Positions 1 to 6,743 of a DNA stretch of 23,218 nt are shown here, piece after piece (the first letter of the stretch is position 1; each line of letters begins with the position of its first letter). A program made the translations under genes and the position numbers. Where the stretch lies: the NCBI GenBank assembly GCA_038244535.1, contig JBBRTJ010000062.1, positions 1 through 23,218 of the forward strand, in the 5' to 3' direction. This stretch comes from JBBRTJ01 sp038244535 (lineage in GTDB: Bacteria; Actinomycetota; Acidimicrobiia; Acidimicrobiales; Ilumatobacteraceae). Below the pieces are notes generated by a model that was not told the DNA's origin, did no database searches, and saw only the letters and a program-made list of their open reading frames with translations.

Positions 1-540
1 GCGGCCGCGGTGGTGGCCGAGGTCAGCGGCTCGTCGGGTCTGCTCGACGCCGTGACGATCGTGGCTGCTCGCAACGAGGTGCGCACCGAGTGGACGTTCA
101 CCGCGACATCGCAGCTGCAGGGCGGCCTCGGTGCCTTCTCCGACACGGCCCTGGTGACCGCCCTGGGTGGCACCCCCGCGCTCCAAGCGCAGGTCGCGGC
201 GGCGGGGCTGCCACTCGACCAGGCGCTGCGCTACGAGGTGTCGGTGAAGCTGCCGGGCGTCATGACGGCCAAGGCGCCGGGCGAGGTCACCAATGGTCGC
301 GCTACGTGGGTGCCGCCGGTCGACGGCAAGTGGACCGACCTGGCGGCCACTGGCATCGAGCCGATCCCGGGCCTGAAGCCGGCACCGACACCCGCGGGCT
401 CGAGCTGGGCCAGATGGGCGCTGGTCACCTACGTGGTCGTGCTGCTCGGATTCGTCGTGCTCGGTGTGGTCGCCCTGCTCCGGGCTCGCCGCCGGCCCCG
501 CCGCCCCCGGAGCCCGGTCAGCTCTGACCACCCAGGTTGA
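1..540 (+). CDS. LppM-like membrane-anchored protein, 5' end missing
   Basis: The frame is open from the first base, so the gene starts outside the window; the GTG at position 10 is only the first in-window start-like codon. About 179 codons are visible. The first ~115 residues look like an extracytoplasmic beta-rich domain with the phrase LPGVMTAKAPGEVTNGRATW, which resembles LppM/DUF3153-type domains, where 'LPG...G...W' is typical. A proline-rich linker follows, then one strong membrane helix (roughly 23 residues from WALVTYVVV to VALLRA) and a short Arg-rich cytoplasmic tail. This suggests a type I envelope protein with its N-terminal part outside the cell. The stop at 538-540 overlaps by 23 bp the 3' end of the convergent lipoprotein gene. 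The family call is from memory of motifs; the single-anchor topology is clear in the sequence. Confidence 0.6.
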   Translation, partial: AAAVVAEVSGSSGLLDAVTIVAARNEVRTEWTFTATSQLQGGLGAFSDTALVTALGGTPALQAQVAAAGLPLDQALRYEVSVKLPGVMTAKAPGEVTNGRATWVPPVDGKWTDLAATGIEPIPGLKPAPTPAGSSWARWALVTYVVVLLGFVVLGVVALLRARRRPRRPRSPVSSDHPG

Positions 541-964
541 TCGACACGTTGCAGGTCGTCTTCGCGTAGTCCTGCAGGTCGCGTGCCGCGATGATGACGT
601 TCGGGTTCACGAGCAGGGCCAGCACCTTGGTCTGGAGCTGCTCGTCCTTGGGGTCGAAGGTGGCGACCTGCTCGAACACGGCCTTCAAGGTGGTGACCGA
701 ACCCTTCACCTCCGATGGTGCCGCCGCTTCGAGCGTCGCCACCTTGGTGAGGATCTGCTGGCGGGCCTGGTCGACGTTGCTGGAGATGCCCTGGAACGGG
801 TTCTCGCCGGCGAAGTCCTGCAGCTTCGTGCAGAACGACGAGGCCGCGCCGGTCGTGCCGCCGCCGCCGTTCTTGGCGGGAGCGCTGCAGGCGCCGAGCA
901 GCAGCGCGACAGCTGTTGCCGCAGTAGCCAGGGACGTGGTGACGGTGATCCGGGGGCGATGCAC
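518..964 (-). CDS. Small secreted lipoprotein of unknown function
   Basis: This 148-residue protein starts at GTG (962-964) and has a clear lipoprotein signal: basic MHRPR, a hydrophobic stretch, then the lipobox LLGAC with Cys26 as the likely lipidated residue. A Gly/Thr-rich linker follows. The remaining ~105 residues look mostly helical and contain two further cysteines (in SSFCTKL and KTTCNVS), which could form a disulfide joining the two ends of the domain. I do not recognise the family. Its pattern of 'FCxKLxxF', a helical middle with 'LEAAAPSEVKGSVTTLKAVFE', and a late Cys is common in actinobacterial surface lipoproteins of unknown role. It is convergent with the membrane protein to its left and divergent from the LppX-like gene to its right. 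Confidence 0.75.
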   Translation of the reverse strand: MHRPRITVTTSLATAATAVALLLGACSAPAKNGGGGTTGAASSFCTKLQDFAGENPFQGISSNVDQARQQILTKVATLEAAAPSEVKGSVTTLKAVFEQVATFDPKDEQLQTKVLALLVNPNVIIAARDLQDYAKTTCNVSINLGGQS

Positions 965-1041
965 GACGTTAGTTTCGCCGCTCTAACCTGGCTTTCGTCG
1001 GCGCGGCGGTGCGCCCCACCCGCCAGAGGAGAACCCCCGTC

Positions 1042-1887
1042 ATGAACCGTTCCCGTCGGTCGCTGGCCTTCGTGGCGGCCCCGCTCGTCGCCCTCACGAT
1101 CGCGCTGGCCGCGTGCGGTCAGTCCAATGGCGTCAAGGTTGCACTTGGACCGAACCTGCGGGGCGTGGTCGTGGGCGGCAAGGGGGCCGAAGCGGTCAGG
1201 ATCGACACGTCCGTGCGGGTCAGCGCGGCCGGCGCCGAGGCGACGGCGCCCATCACGGCTTCGGTGACCGCGCCTCTCGGCGGGTCATCGGGGACGGCGG
1301 CCGGCACAGTGAAGGTGATGGGGATCGAGGCCGAGCTGCGGATCGTCGGCGGCAACCTCTACGTCGGATCAGCGGCACTGCCGCTGCCCAAGAAGTGGCT
1401 GAAGGTTCCTGCGGGCGACGACCTCGGCCAGCTCGGTGCGTTGGCGGCGCAGATCACCGACGCCGACCGGCTGACGGGCTTCGTCAAGGAGGCCGGGCAG
1501 CTCGAAGAGCTCGGCAACGAGCAGATCGCGGGTCTGACGACCACCCACTACCGGGCCACCATTGACGTCGCCAAGGCGATGAAAGGCTCGTCGTTGCCGG
1601 CATCGGTGACCAAGGGAGCCTCCGACGTGCTCGGCGACAGCTTCGTGGCCGACCTGTGGGTCGATCAGCAGCGGGTCCTGCGCCGGGTCACCTACGGCAT
1701 CGATCTGGCCCGCCTCACCCGCGTGCCGCTTGGCCTGCCCAACACCGGCGAGCTGATGGTGCAGCTCGACCTCCACGACGCGTCCGCGGTTGCCGTGCAG
1801 GCCCCGCAGTCTGGTGACGTGGTCGACGCGTCGTCGCTCGGTGGCATCCTCGGCCCGCTCGGCGACCTCGCCTCGATCTTTGGCTGA
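1042..1887 (+). CDS. LppX/LprAFG-family lipoprotein
   Basis: The ATG at 1042 is preferred over in-frame codons from 1009 because it is preceded by an AGAGGAGA ribosome site (1025-1032) and begins a clean signal sequence, MNRSRRSLAF. The lipobox LAAC puts the lipidated cysteine at residue 25. The rest of the 281-residue protein has the layout of the LppX_LprAFG family: an early 'VRIDTSVRVS' strand, 'GTVKVMGIEAELRIVGGNLYVG', then 'AGLTTTHYRATIDVAKAM' and 'VADLWVDQQRVLRRVTYGID'. Family members are periplasmic lipid carriers that bind acyl or glycolipid chains in a hydrophobic cavity and help deliver lipids to the outer envelope. The ligand here cannot be read from sequence. It sits directly upstream of radA but with its own gap and a small hairpin, so co-transcription is uncertain. 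Confidence 0.82.
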   Translation: MNRSRRSLAFVAAPLVALTIALAACGQSNGVKVALGPNLRGVVVGGKGAEAVRIDTSVRVSAAGAEATAPITASVTAPLGGSSGTAAGTVKVMGIEAELRIVGGNLYVGSAALPLPKKWLKVPAGDDLGQLGALAAQITDADRLTGFVKEAGQLEELGNEQIAGLTTTHYRATIDVAKAMKGSSLPASVTKGASDVLGDSFVADLWVDQQRVLRRVTYGIDLARLTRVPLGLPNTGELMVQLDLHDASAVAVQAPQSGDVVDASSLGGILGPLGDLASIFG

Positions 1888-1898
1888 CGGTCCCGAAA

Positions 1899-1911
1899 CC
1901 CTGTGACAGGG
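1899..1911 (+). terminator. Short hairpin between lipoprotein gene and radA
   Basis: The arms CCCTG (1899-1903) and CAGGG (1907-1911) flank a 3-nt loop, 12 nt after the lipoprotein stop codon. There is no T-run, so it is at best a weak or intrinsic-like terminator. It ends just before the proposed radA -10 element and could equally be a regulatory feature of that promoter. Confidence 0.3.
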
Positions 1912-1917
1912 GGTGCG

Positions 1918-1923
1918 TAGGGT
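1918..1923 (+). promoter_or_regulatory. Proposed -10 element of a leaderless radA transcript
   Basis: TAGGGT matches the actinobacterial TANNNT -10 pattern and lies 7 nt before the GTG at 1931. Transcription would then start at or next to the start codon. This spacing recurs before disA and rlmB in this window and is why the GTG at 1931 is chosen over the GTG at 1913, which would lie upstream of the element. Confidence 0.5.
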
Positions 1924-1930
1924 CGCTTCC

Positions 1931-3301
1931 GTGACCCGCCTGCGCACCATCCACCGATGCACTGACTGTGGTGTGGCCACGCCGCGCTGGGTCGGGCGCT
2001 GCCCTGCCTGTGGAGCGTGGAACTCCCTCGTCGAAGACGTCGAGGAGGTGGGCCCCAGCACCGCGCTGGCCCGTCGCGGCACCGCGAGCGGCCCCGTCGA
2101 GGGGGCTGCGCCCATCACTGAGGTTGACGCCACCGGTGGCATGGCTCGGCCCACCGGGGTCGACGAGCTCGACCGGGTGCTGGGTGGAGGACTCGTCGCC
2201 GGCTCGGTCACGCTGCTCGGGGGCGAGCCGGGCATCGGCAAGTCCACGTTGCTGCTCGAGGTGTGCGGGCGGGCCGCGGGGCTGGGGCGCCGTGTGCTCT
2301 ACGTCTCGGGCGAGGAGAGCCGCCAGCAGGTGCGCAGCCGGGCCGAGCGTGTGGGGGCGGTCCACCCCGAGCTGTGGCTGGCCAGCGAGGTGTCGCTACC
2401 CCGGATCATCACCCTCATCGACCAGGTCCACCCAGAGCTGCTGGTCATCGACAGCATCCAGACCCTGCACGATCCCGAGCTCGACTCGGCCCCCGGGTCG
2501 CTCGTGCAGGTCCGTGAGTGCGCCAACGGGCTCGTGCGGGCAGCAAAGCAGCGGGGCCTCCCGGTGGTGCTCGTCGGGCACGTGACCAAAGACGGTGGGC
2601 TGGCGGGGCCGCGCGTGCTCGAACACGTCGTCGACACCGTCCTGTCGTTCGAGGGCGAGCGGCACCACGCGCTGCGCATGCTGCGCGCCACCAAGCATCG
2701 CTTCGGACCCACCAACGAGCTCGGGCTGTTCGAGATGGCCGAGGTCGGCCTCGTGGGCGTGCCCGACGCCGGGCTGTTGTTCCTGTCCGATCGCCGGCCC
2801 GGGGTGCCCGGATCAGCGGTCGCGGCCACCGTCGAGGGGCAGCGGCCGCTCCTGGTCGAGGTGCAGGCACTCGTGGCCCCGTCCGAGCTGGCCAACCCGC
2901 GGCGCGCCGCCCAGGGGCTCGATCCCGGCCGCCTCGCCATGCTGCTGGCCGTGCTCGAGCGCCGGGCCGGCCTGTCGTTCGCCAAGGCCGACGTGTACGT
3001 GTCGGCCGCCGGTGGCGTCCGCCTGAGCGAGCCGGGCACCGATCTCGCCGTCTGCCTCGCGCTCGCCTCGGCCCTCACCGACCGACCCCTGCCCGAGGGT
3101 CTCGTGGCGTGCGGCGAGGTGGGCCTCGGTTCCGAGCTGCGCCAGGTCGCGCAGACCCCGCGCCGCCTGGCCGAGGCCGCCCGATTGGGGTTCACCCACG
3201 CCGTGGTACCTGCCTCCGCCAGCGGGTTCACCGGCATGGAGGTGGTTCGGGCGGCCACCGTCCTCGTGCCGCTCCTGGGCCTCGGGCTGCTCAACGGATG
3301 A
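1931..3301 (+). CDS. radA: DNA repair protein RadA
   Basis: RadA is a RecA-like ATPase/DNA helicase that promotes branch migration in recombination. From the GTG at 1931 the protein has 456 residues, the usual size. Domains in order are an N-terminal C4 zinc finger (Cys10, Cys13, Cys24, Cys27), a RecA-like core with Walker A GGEPGIGKST (about residues 97-106) and Walker B-like LLVIDSIQT, and a C-terminal Lon-like domain (SAAGGVRLSEPGTDLAVCLA, with CGEVGLGSELR after it). The RadA signature motif normally written KNRFG reads KHRFG here (about residue 255); the Lys and Arg are kept. The gene is followed 48 bp later by disA, an arrangement known from Bacillus and Mycobacterium, where RadA also modulates DisA. 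A start at 1913 is possible but would place the start upstream of the likely promoter. Confidence 0.96.
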   Translation: MTRLRTIHRCTDCGVATPRWVGRCPACGAWNSLVEDVEEVGPSTALARRGTASGPVEGAAPITEVDATGGMARPTGVDELDRVLGGGLVAGSVTLLGGEPGIGKSTLLLEVCGRAAGLGRRVLYVSGEESRQQVRSRAERVGAVHPELWLASEVSLPRIITLIDQVHPELLVIDSIQTLHDPELDSAPGSLVQVRECANGLVRAAKQRGLPVVLVGHVTKDGGLAGPRVLEHVVDTVLSFEGERHHALRMLRATKHRFGPTNELGLFEMAEVGLVGVPDAGLLFLSDRRPGVPGSAVAATVEGQRPLLVEVQALVAPSELANPRRAAQGLDPGRLAMLLAVLERRAGLSFAKADVYVSAAGGVRLSEPGTDLAVCLALASALTDRPLPEGLVACGEVGLGSELRQVAQTPRRLAEAARLGFTHAVVPASASGFTGMEVVRAATVLVPLLGLGLLNG

Positions 3302-3337
3302 GCACTCGCAGGCGCTCGATGCCCTTCGCCCACCGGC

Positions 3338-3343
3338 TAGGTT
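3338..3343 (+). promoter_or_regulatory. Proposed -10 element of a leaderless disA transcript
   Basis: TAGGTT is followed by six bases and then the disA ATG. The hexamer and spacing are the same as before rlmB. No ribosome site is seen, which fits a leaderless mRNA. Confidence 0.5.
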
Positions 3344-3349
3344 CCGCCC

Positions 3350-4420
3350 ATGTCCCGTCGAAGTGCCGCCCTCGAGGCCGCCCTGGTGGCGGTGGCCCCG
3401 GGCACGCCATTGCGGGAGGGCCTCGAGCGCATCGTGAAGGCCCAGATGGGAGCGCTCGTCGTCGTCGGCGATGGACCAGACGTGCTCAACATCTGCTCCG
3501 GCGGCTTCCTGCTCGATGCCGCCTACAGCCCGCAGCGACTCAGCGAGCTGGCCAAGATGGATGGGGCCATGATCCTGGCCGGCGATGCCAGCCGCATCGC
3601 ACGGGCCAACGTCCACCTCGTGCCCGACCCCTCGACGCCGACGAGCGAGACCGGCACCCGGCACCGCACCGCCGAGCGGGTCGCCCGGGCGATCGGCGTG
3701 ACGGTGATCTCGGTCAGCGAGGACATGGGCGTCATCGCCGTGTACGTCGGGCCGGTCAAGCACGTCGTCACCGAGACCCCCCGGCTCCTCAACCGCGCCA
3801 ACCAGGCCCTGCAGACGCTCGAGCGGTACGCCTCCCGGCTCGATGACGTCTCGGCCGCCCTCTCCGCGCTCGAGGTCGAGGACCTCGTCACCGTGCGCGA
3901 CGTGGCCGCCGTCCTGCAGCGCATGGAGATGGTGCGCCGCATCGCCGAGGAGATCGACAGCTACGTGCTCGAGCTGGGCACCGATGCGCGGCTGTTGCGC
4001 CTCCAGCTCGACGAGATGCTCGGCGACGTCGCGGACGACCGTGTGCTCGTGATCGAGGACTACCTGAACGACAGCGATGGCTGGAGCGTCGACGAGGCGC
4101 TGGAGGCGCTCGCCAACCTCGACACCGACGACCTGCTCGACCCCCGAGTGGTGGCGGGCACCGTGCATCAGCCGGCGGGCGGCGGTGACCTCGATCAGGG
4201 GGTCCAGCCGCGAGGCTTCCGTCTCCTGGCCAAGGTGCCCCGCTTGCCCGACGGGGTGGCGAGCCGGATCGTCGATCGCTTCGGCAGCCTGCAGAAGATC
4301 ATGAGTGCCACCATCAGCGACCTCGATGCCATCGAAGGCGTCGGTGAGACCAGGGCCAGGGCCATCAAGGACGGCCTGTCGCGCCTCGCCGAGACCAGCA
4401 TCCTCGACCGCTACTCCTGA
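3350..4420 (+). CDS. disA: DNA integrity scanning protein DisA (diadenylate cyclase)
   Basis: DisA joins two ATP molecules into the second messenger c-di-AMP and scans DNA for branched structures. The 356-residue protein has the full family layout: an N-terminal DAC domain with the catalytic motifs DGA (residues 71-73, in KMDGAMIL) and RHR (in GTRHRT, 102-107), a helical spine in the middle, and a C-terminal helix-hairpin-helix DNA-binding domain (SDLDAIEGVGETRARAIKDG, about 320-340). All key residues are present, so the enzyme should be active. It follows radA and precedes a dienelactone-hydrolase-like gene by 24 bp. No c-di-AMP riboswitch of the ydaO type was recognised in the window. Confidence 0.97.
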   Translation: MSRRSAALEAALVAVAPGTPLREGLERIVKAQMGALVVVGDGPDVLNICSGGFLLDAAYSPQRLSELAKMDGAMILAGDASRIARANVHLVPDPSTPTSETGTRHRTAERVARAIGVTVISVSEDMGVIAVYVGPVKHVVTETPRLLNRANQALQTLERYASRLDDVSAALSALEVEDLVTVRDVAAVLQRMEMVRRIAEEIDSYVLELGTDARLLRLQLDEMLGDVADDRVLVIEDYLNDSDGWSVDEALEALANLDTDDLLDPRVVAGTVHQPAGGGDLDQGVQPRGFRLLAKVPRLPDGVASRIVDRFGSLQKIMSATISDLDAIEGVGETRARAIKDGLSRLAETSILDRYS

Positions 4421-4430
4421 CCACCGCCCG

Positions 4431-4436
4431 AAAGGA
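4431..4436 (+). promoter_or_regulatory. Ribosome binding site supporting a TTG start
   Basis: AAAGGA lies 8 nt before the TTG at 4445, in the 24-bp gap after disA. It is the main reason to accept the TTG start, which also gives a complete N-terminus for the hydrolase. Confidence 0.55.
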
Positions 4437-4444
4437 CGCCCACG

Positions 4445-5113
4445 TTGCGCATCGAGCTGCCCTCGGGAACCCCCGCCGAGCGGACCACACCTCGCTCCGG
4501 TACGGCCGTGGCGGGTCTGGTCGTGGCGCCGGACATCTTCGGGCTGCGACTGCTGTACGACGACCTGTGCCAGCGCCTCGCCGACGAGCACGCGCTCGTC
4601 GTGTGCGCGCCCGAGCCGTTCCCTGGGCTCGGCCTCGGGCCCGAGGTCGAGCCGCGGTTCGCAGCGGTGGCGGCCCTCGACGACGAGGCGATGCTGCGCG
4701 ACCTCCGCCAGGCTGCCACGGCCACCGGGTTCGGTCCCGATCGGGTGGGGCTCATCGGCTTCTGCATGGGCGGGATGTACGCGCTCAAGGCCGCCGGTTT
4801 GGGGACCTTCCCGAAGGTCGTCGCCTTCTACGGCATGATCCGGGTCCCGGAGGCCTGGCGAGCGCCCGGCCAGGGCGAGCCGCTCAGCTACCTCGGCCGG
4901 CCCGGGGCCTCGCCCACCCTCGCCATCATCGGCGACCGGGACCACTACACGCCGCCCGCCGACGTCGACGCGCTCGTCGCCTCGGGGGTCGAGGTGGTGC
5001 GCTACCCCGACGCCGAGCATGGCTTCGTCCACGATCCGGCCCGCCCGGCCCACCGGCCCGAGGATGCGGCCGACGCGTGGCAGCGGTGCTTCGCCCACCT
5101 CACCCTGGTTTGA
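4445..5113 (+). CDS. Dienelactone hydrolase family protein
   Basis: This is a 222-residue alpha/beta hydrolase starting at TTG. The nucleophile motif is GFCMGG (Cys107), the Cys-type elbow typical of dienelactone hydrolases, where other alpha/beta hydrolases have Ser. The acid is in IGDRDHYTP (Asp166 is the best candidate) and the base is His192 in DAEHGFVHD. An early VAPDIFGLR segment matches the family 'vvhe..Gl' strand. Classical members open dienelactones in chlorocatechol breakdown, but many relatives are housekeeping esterases, so the substrate here is unknown. The 24-bp gap and good ribosome site suggest co-transcription with disA. Confidence 0.88.
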   Translation: MRIELPSGTPAERTTPRSGTAVAGLVVAPDIFGLRLLYDDLCQRLADEHALVVCAPEPFPGLGLGPEVEPRFAAVAALDDEAMLRDLRQAATATGFGPDRVGLIGFCMGGMYALKAAGLGTFPKVVAFYGMIRVPEAWRAPGQGEPLSYLGRPGASPTLAIIGDRDHYTPPADVDALVASGVEVVRYPDAEHGFVHDPARPAHRPEDAADAWQRCFAHLTLV

Positions 5114-5197
5114 TCCACCGCCCAGCGTCCAGTTCACGGCCTCCCCCCCACGAGCCGCCCAACCGTCTCCCATCCCTCGCTGTCGTGGGCCCCGTGG

Positions 5198-5213
5198 GTC
5201 ACGACGTCGTGAC
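5198..5213. repeat. Perfect 16-bp palindrome
   Basis: GTCACGACGTCGTGAC equals its own reverse complement and has no loop, so it reads as a dyad for a dimeric DNA-binding protein rather than an RNA hairpin. A partial repeat of one arm (TCGTGAC) follows at 5215-5221. It lies between two convergent genes, so it is not in an obvious promoter. Confidence 0.7.
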
Positions 5214-5331
5214 ATCGTGACGTTGTCGGCCGCCACCGGCACTCTCCGTCGCGACGTTGCTACAGAGCAGCAACAACGCGACCCAAAGCAAGGAACAGCT
5301 GAGGTAGGCCTGACGAGCCGACTCTCTCGGA

Positions 5332-5400
5332 TGGTGGCCGGGTCAGTGGTGGCCGAGTTGCTGGTGGCCGGGTCAGTGGTGGCCGAGTTGCTGGCGGCCG
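5332..5400. repeat. 15-bp-period tandem repeat array
   Basis: The 9-mer TGGTGGCCG occurs at 5332, 5347, 5362, 5377 and (with one change, TGGCGGCCG) at 5392, exactly 15 bp apart. The six-base spacers alternate GGTCAG, AGTTGC, GGTCAG, AGTTGC, so the array can also be read as a 30-bp unit repeated twice with one mismatch. It lies 22 bp beyond the crp stop codon. Confidence 0.85.
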
Positions 5401-5422
5401 GTGTCGGTCCGCGGTTGTAGGG

Positions 5423-6082
5423 TCAGCGGCTGCGCTGCGTCAGGCGATCGCGCTGGAGGATGCGGTAGCGGCGCTCGCTCTGCTCGAGCCAGCCCAAGCG
5501 GATGAACGACGCGATGGCCTTGTTGACCCGCTCGCGCGACGCTCCGACCATCCCGGCCAGCTCCTCCTGGGTGACGGGCAGGACGAACTCGTCGGTGCCG
5601 TTGGCCAGCTCGAGGAGGCGCTTGGCCGTGCGGCCGGTCACGTCGAGAAAGACCGAGTCGGCGAGGGCCTCGTCCATGTTGCGCAGCCGGGCCGAGAGCA
5701 GGCGGGTGACGCCCCACAGCAGCTGCGGTTGCGCCTCGAACAGCGCCCGCACCGGCGGGTAGGGGATCGCGAGCACGCGGGAGGGTTCGAGGGCCCGGGC
5801 CTCGGCCGAGCGGGGTAGGCCATCGAGCAGGCCGAACTCGCCGAACAGCAGCCCTTGGTCCATGAGCGCGACGACCGACTCGCGCCCGTCGACCGAACGA
5901 TTGGCGATGGCGATCCGACCGTCGATCACCAGGTACAGCGCGTCAGGCTCGGCGCCCTCCTCGAAGAGGACGTCGCCGCGCACGAGGCTCCGCACCGTGC
6001 CCTGCGCGACGAGCGTCGCCAGGGTCTCGGGGGCGACGCCATCGAAGAAGTCCGACTGGCCGAGTAGCTCCTCATATCCCAT
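5423..6082 (-). CDS. crp: Crp/Fnr-family transcriptional regulator
   Basis: The reading frame is open far upstream, but the real protein is 219 residues starting at the ATG 6080-6082 (MGYEELLGQSDFFDG). Residues 10-115 form a cyclic-nucleotide-binding domain with an intact phosphate-binding cassette, FGEFGLLDGLPRSAEARAL, so cAMP or a similar nucleotide is a plausible ligand. Residues 145-205 form a Crp-type winged helix with TQEELAGMVGASRERVNKAI as the helix-turn-helix. The C-terminal half closely resembles my recollection of mycobacterial Crp (Rv3676). It is a cytoplasmic global-type regulator. It is divergent from ispD, and both appear to use one symmetric promoter element. The gene symbol rests on family likeness, not on demonstrated orthology. 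Confidence 0.88.
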   Translation of the reverse strand: MGYEELLGQSDFFDGVAPETLATLVAQGTVRSLVRGDVLFEEGAEPDALYLVIDGRIAIANRSVDGRESVVALMDQGLLFGEFGLLDGLPRSAEARALEPSRVLAIPYPPVRALFEAQPQLLWGVTRLLSARLRNMDEALADSVFLDVTGRTAKRLLELANGTDEFVLPVTQEELAGMVGASRERVNKAIASFIRLGWLEQSERRYRILQRDRLTQRSR

Positions 6083-6092
6083 GTGACGCAGG

Positions 6093-6105
6093 ACGGTACT
6101 ACCGT
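6093..6105. promoter_or_regulatory. Symmetric divergent -10 element for crp and ispD
   Basis: ACGGTA-C-TACCGT is a palindrome around a single central base. Read on the plus strand it gives the -10-like TACCGT 8 nt before the ispD GTG; read on the minus strand it gives the same TACCGT 10 nt before the crp ATG. The two genes are only 31 bp apart, so their promoters must overlap. Confidence 0.45.
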
Positions 6106-6113
6106 CGCCGTTC

Positions 6114-6743
6114 GTGGCCCGAAGTGTGTGGACGGTCGTCGTTGCCGCCGGCTCGGGTTCTCGCTTCGGCGGGCCGAAGCAGGTCGAGGAGCTGGGCGGT
6201 CGGCGCCTCATGGACTGGGCGCTCGACGCGGCTTCGGCGGCGTCGGCGGGCGTCGTGTTGGTGGTGGCACCGGGCACGGTGCTCGGGCCGGGGATGGTCG
6301 AGGGCGGTGCCACCCGATCGGAGTCGGTGCGGCGCGGGATCGCCGCCGTCCCCGCCGATGCCGAGGTGATCGTGGTGCATGACGCCGCCCGCCCCTTCGC
6401 CGGCGCCGCGCTGTTCGAGCGCGTGCTGGCCGCGGTGGCCGAAGGAGCCGATGGTGCGGTGCCGGGCGTCCCGGTGGCCGACACCGTGAAGCAGGTGGAC
6501 GCCGCCGGCGTCGTGGTGGCCACGCCCGAGCGGGCCCGCCTGGTGGCGGTGCAGACGCCGCAGGCCTTCGATGCCGCCGTGCTGCGCCGCGCCCACGCCT
6601 CAGGAGCCGAGGGCACCGATGACGCCGCGCTGGTCGAGGCGATCGGCGGCAAGGTCGTGGTCGTGGCGGGCGAGCCGCTGAACCGCAAGATCACCGTGCC
6701 CGACGACCTCGTCTGGGCGCGGGCCCAGGTGGCGTTGCGGTGA
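6114..6743 (+). CDS. ispD: 2-C-methyl-D-erythritol 4-phosphate cytidylyltransferase
   Basis: IspD transfers CMP from CTP to methylerythritol phosphate, the third step of the MEP isoprenoid pathway, in the cytoplasm. The 209-residue protein starts at GTG and has the nucleotidyltransferase signature AAGSGSRFGGPKQ near the N-terminus (residues 11-23), VVHDAARPF for metal binding in the middle, VQTPQAF, and the C-terminal GEPLNRKITVPDDL. It is slightly shorter than typical IspD (about 230 residues) but has all recognisable motifs. Its stop overlaps the ispF start by 4 bp (GTGA), so the two are translationally coupled. Confidence 0.95.
   Translation: MARSVWTVVVAAGSGSRFGGPKQVEELGGRRLMDWALDAASAASAGVVLVVAPGTVLGPGMVEGGATRSESVRRGIAAVPADAEVIVVHDAARPFAGAALFERVLAAVAEGADGAVPGVPVADTVKQVDAAGVVVATPERARLVAVQTPQAFDAAVLRRAHASGAEGTDDAALVEAIGGKVVVVAGEPLNRKITVPDDLVWARAQVALR

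Larger units (their letters stand above)
5114..5422. other. Convergent intergenic region with palindrome and repeats
   Basis: These 309 bases lie between the 3' ends of the hydrolase and crp genes. They hold no convincing coding sequence; the open frame running through them is only the extension of a shadow frame with no ribosome site. Contents seen are a perfect 16-bp palindrome (5198-5213), a small hairpin GTTGCT/AGCAAC around 5255-5273, and a 15-bp-period repeat array (5332-5400). No T-rich terminator was found for either flanking gene. Confidence 0.7.

Noticed and set aside
1..8. NotI recognition sequence (GCGGCCGC) exactly at the left edge, possibly a cloning junction
   Set aside because: Such a site is frequent by chance in DNA of this composition, and the reading frame runs through it without a break.
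2813..5242. 809-residue minus-strand open frame opposite radA, disA and the hydrolase
   Set aside because: It is antisense to three well-supported genes, has His/Gly/Asp-rich low-complexity composition and no recognisable domain; long antisense frames are expected at this GC content.
5019..5420. Plus-strand open frame through the repeat array, giving a repeated VAGSVVAELL peptide
   Set aside because: It starts inside the hydrolase gene in another frame and has no ribosome site; the repeat is better described at the DNA level.
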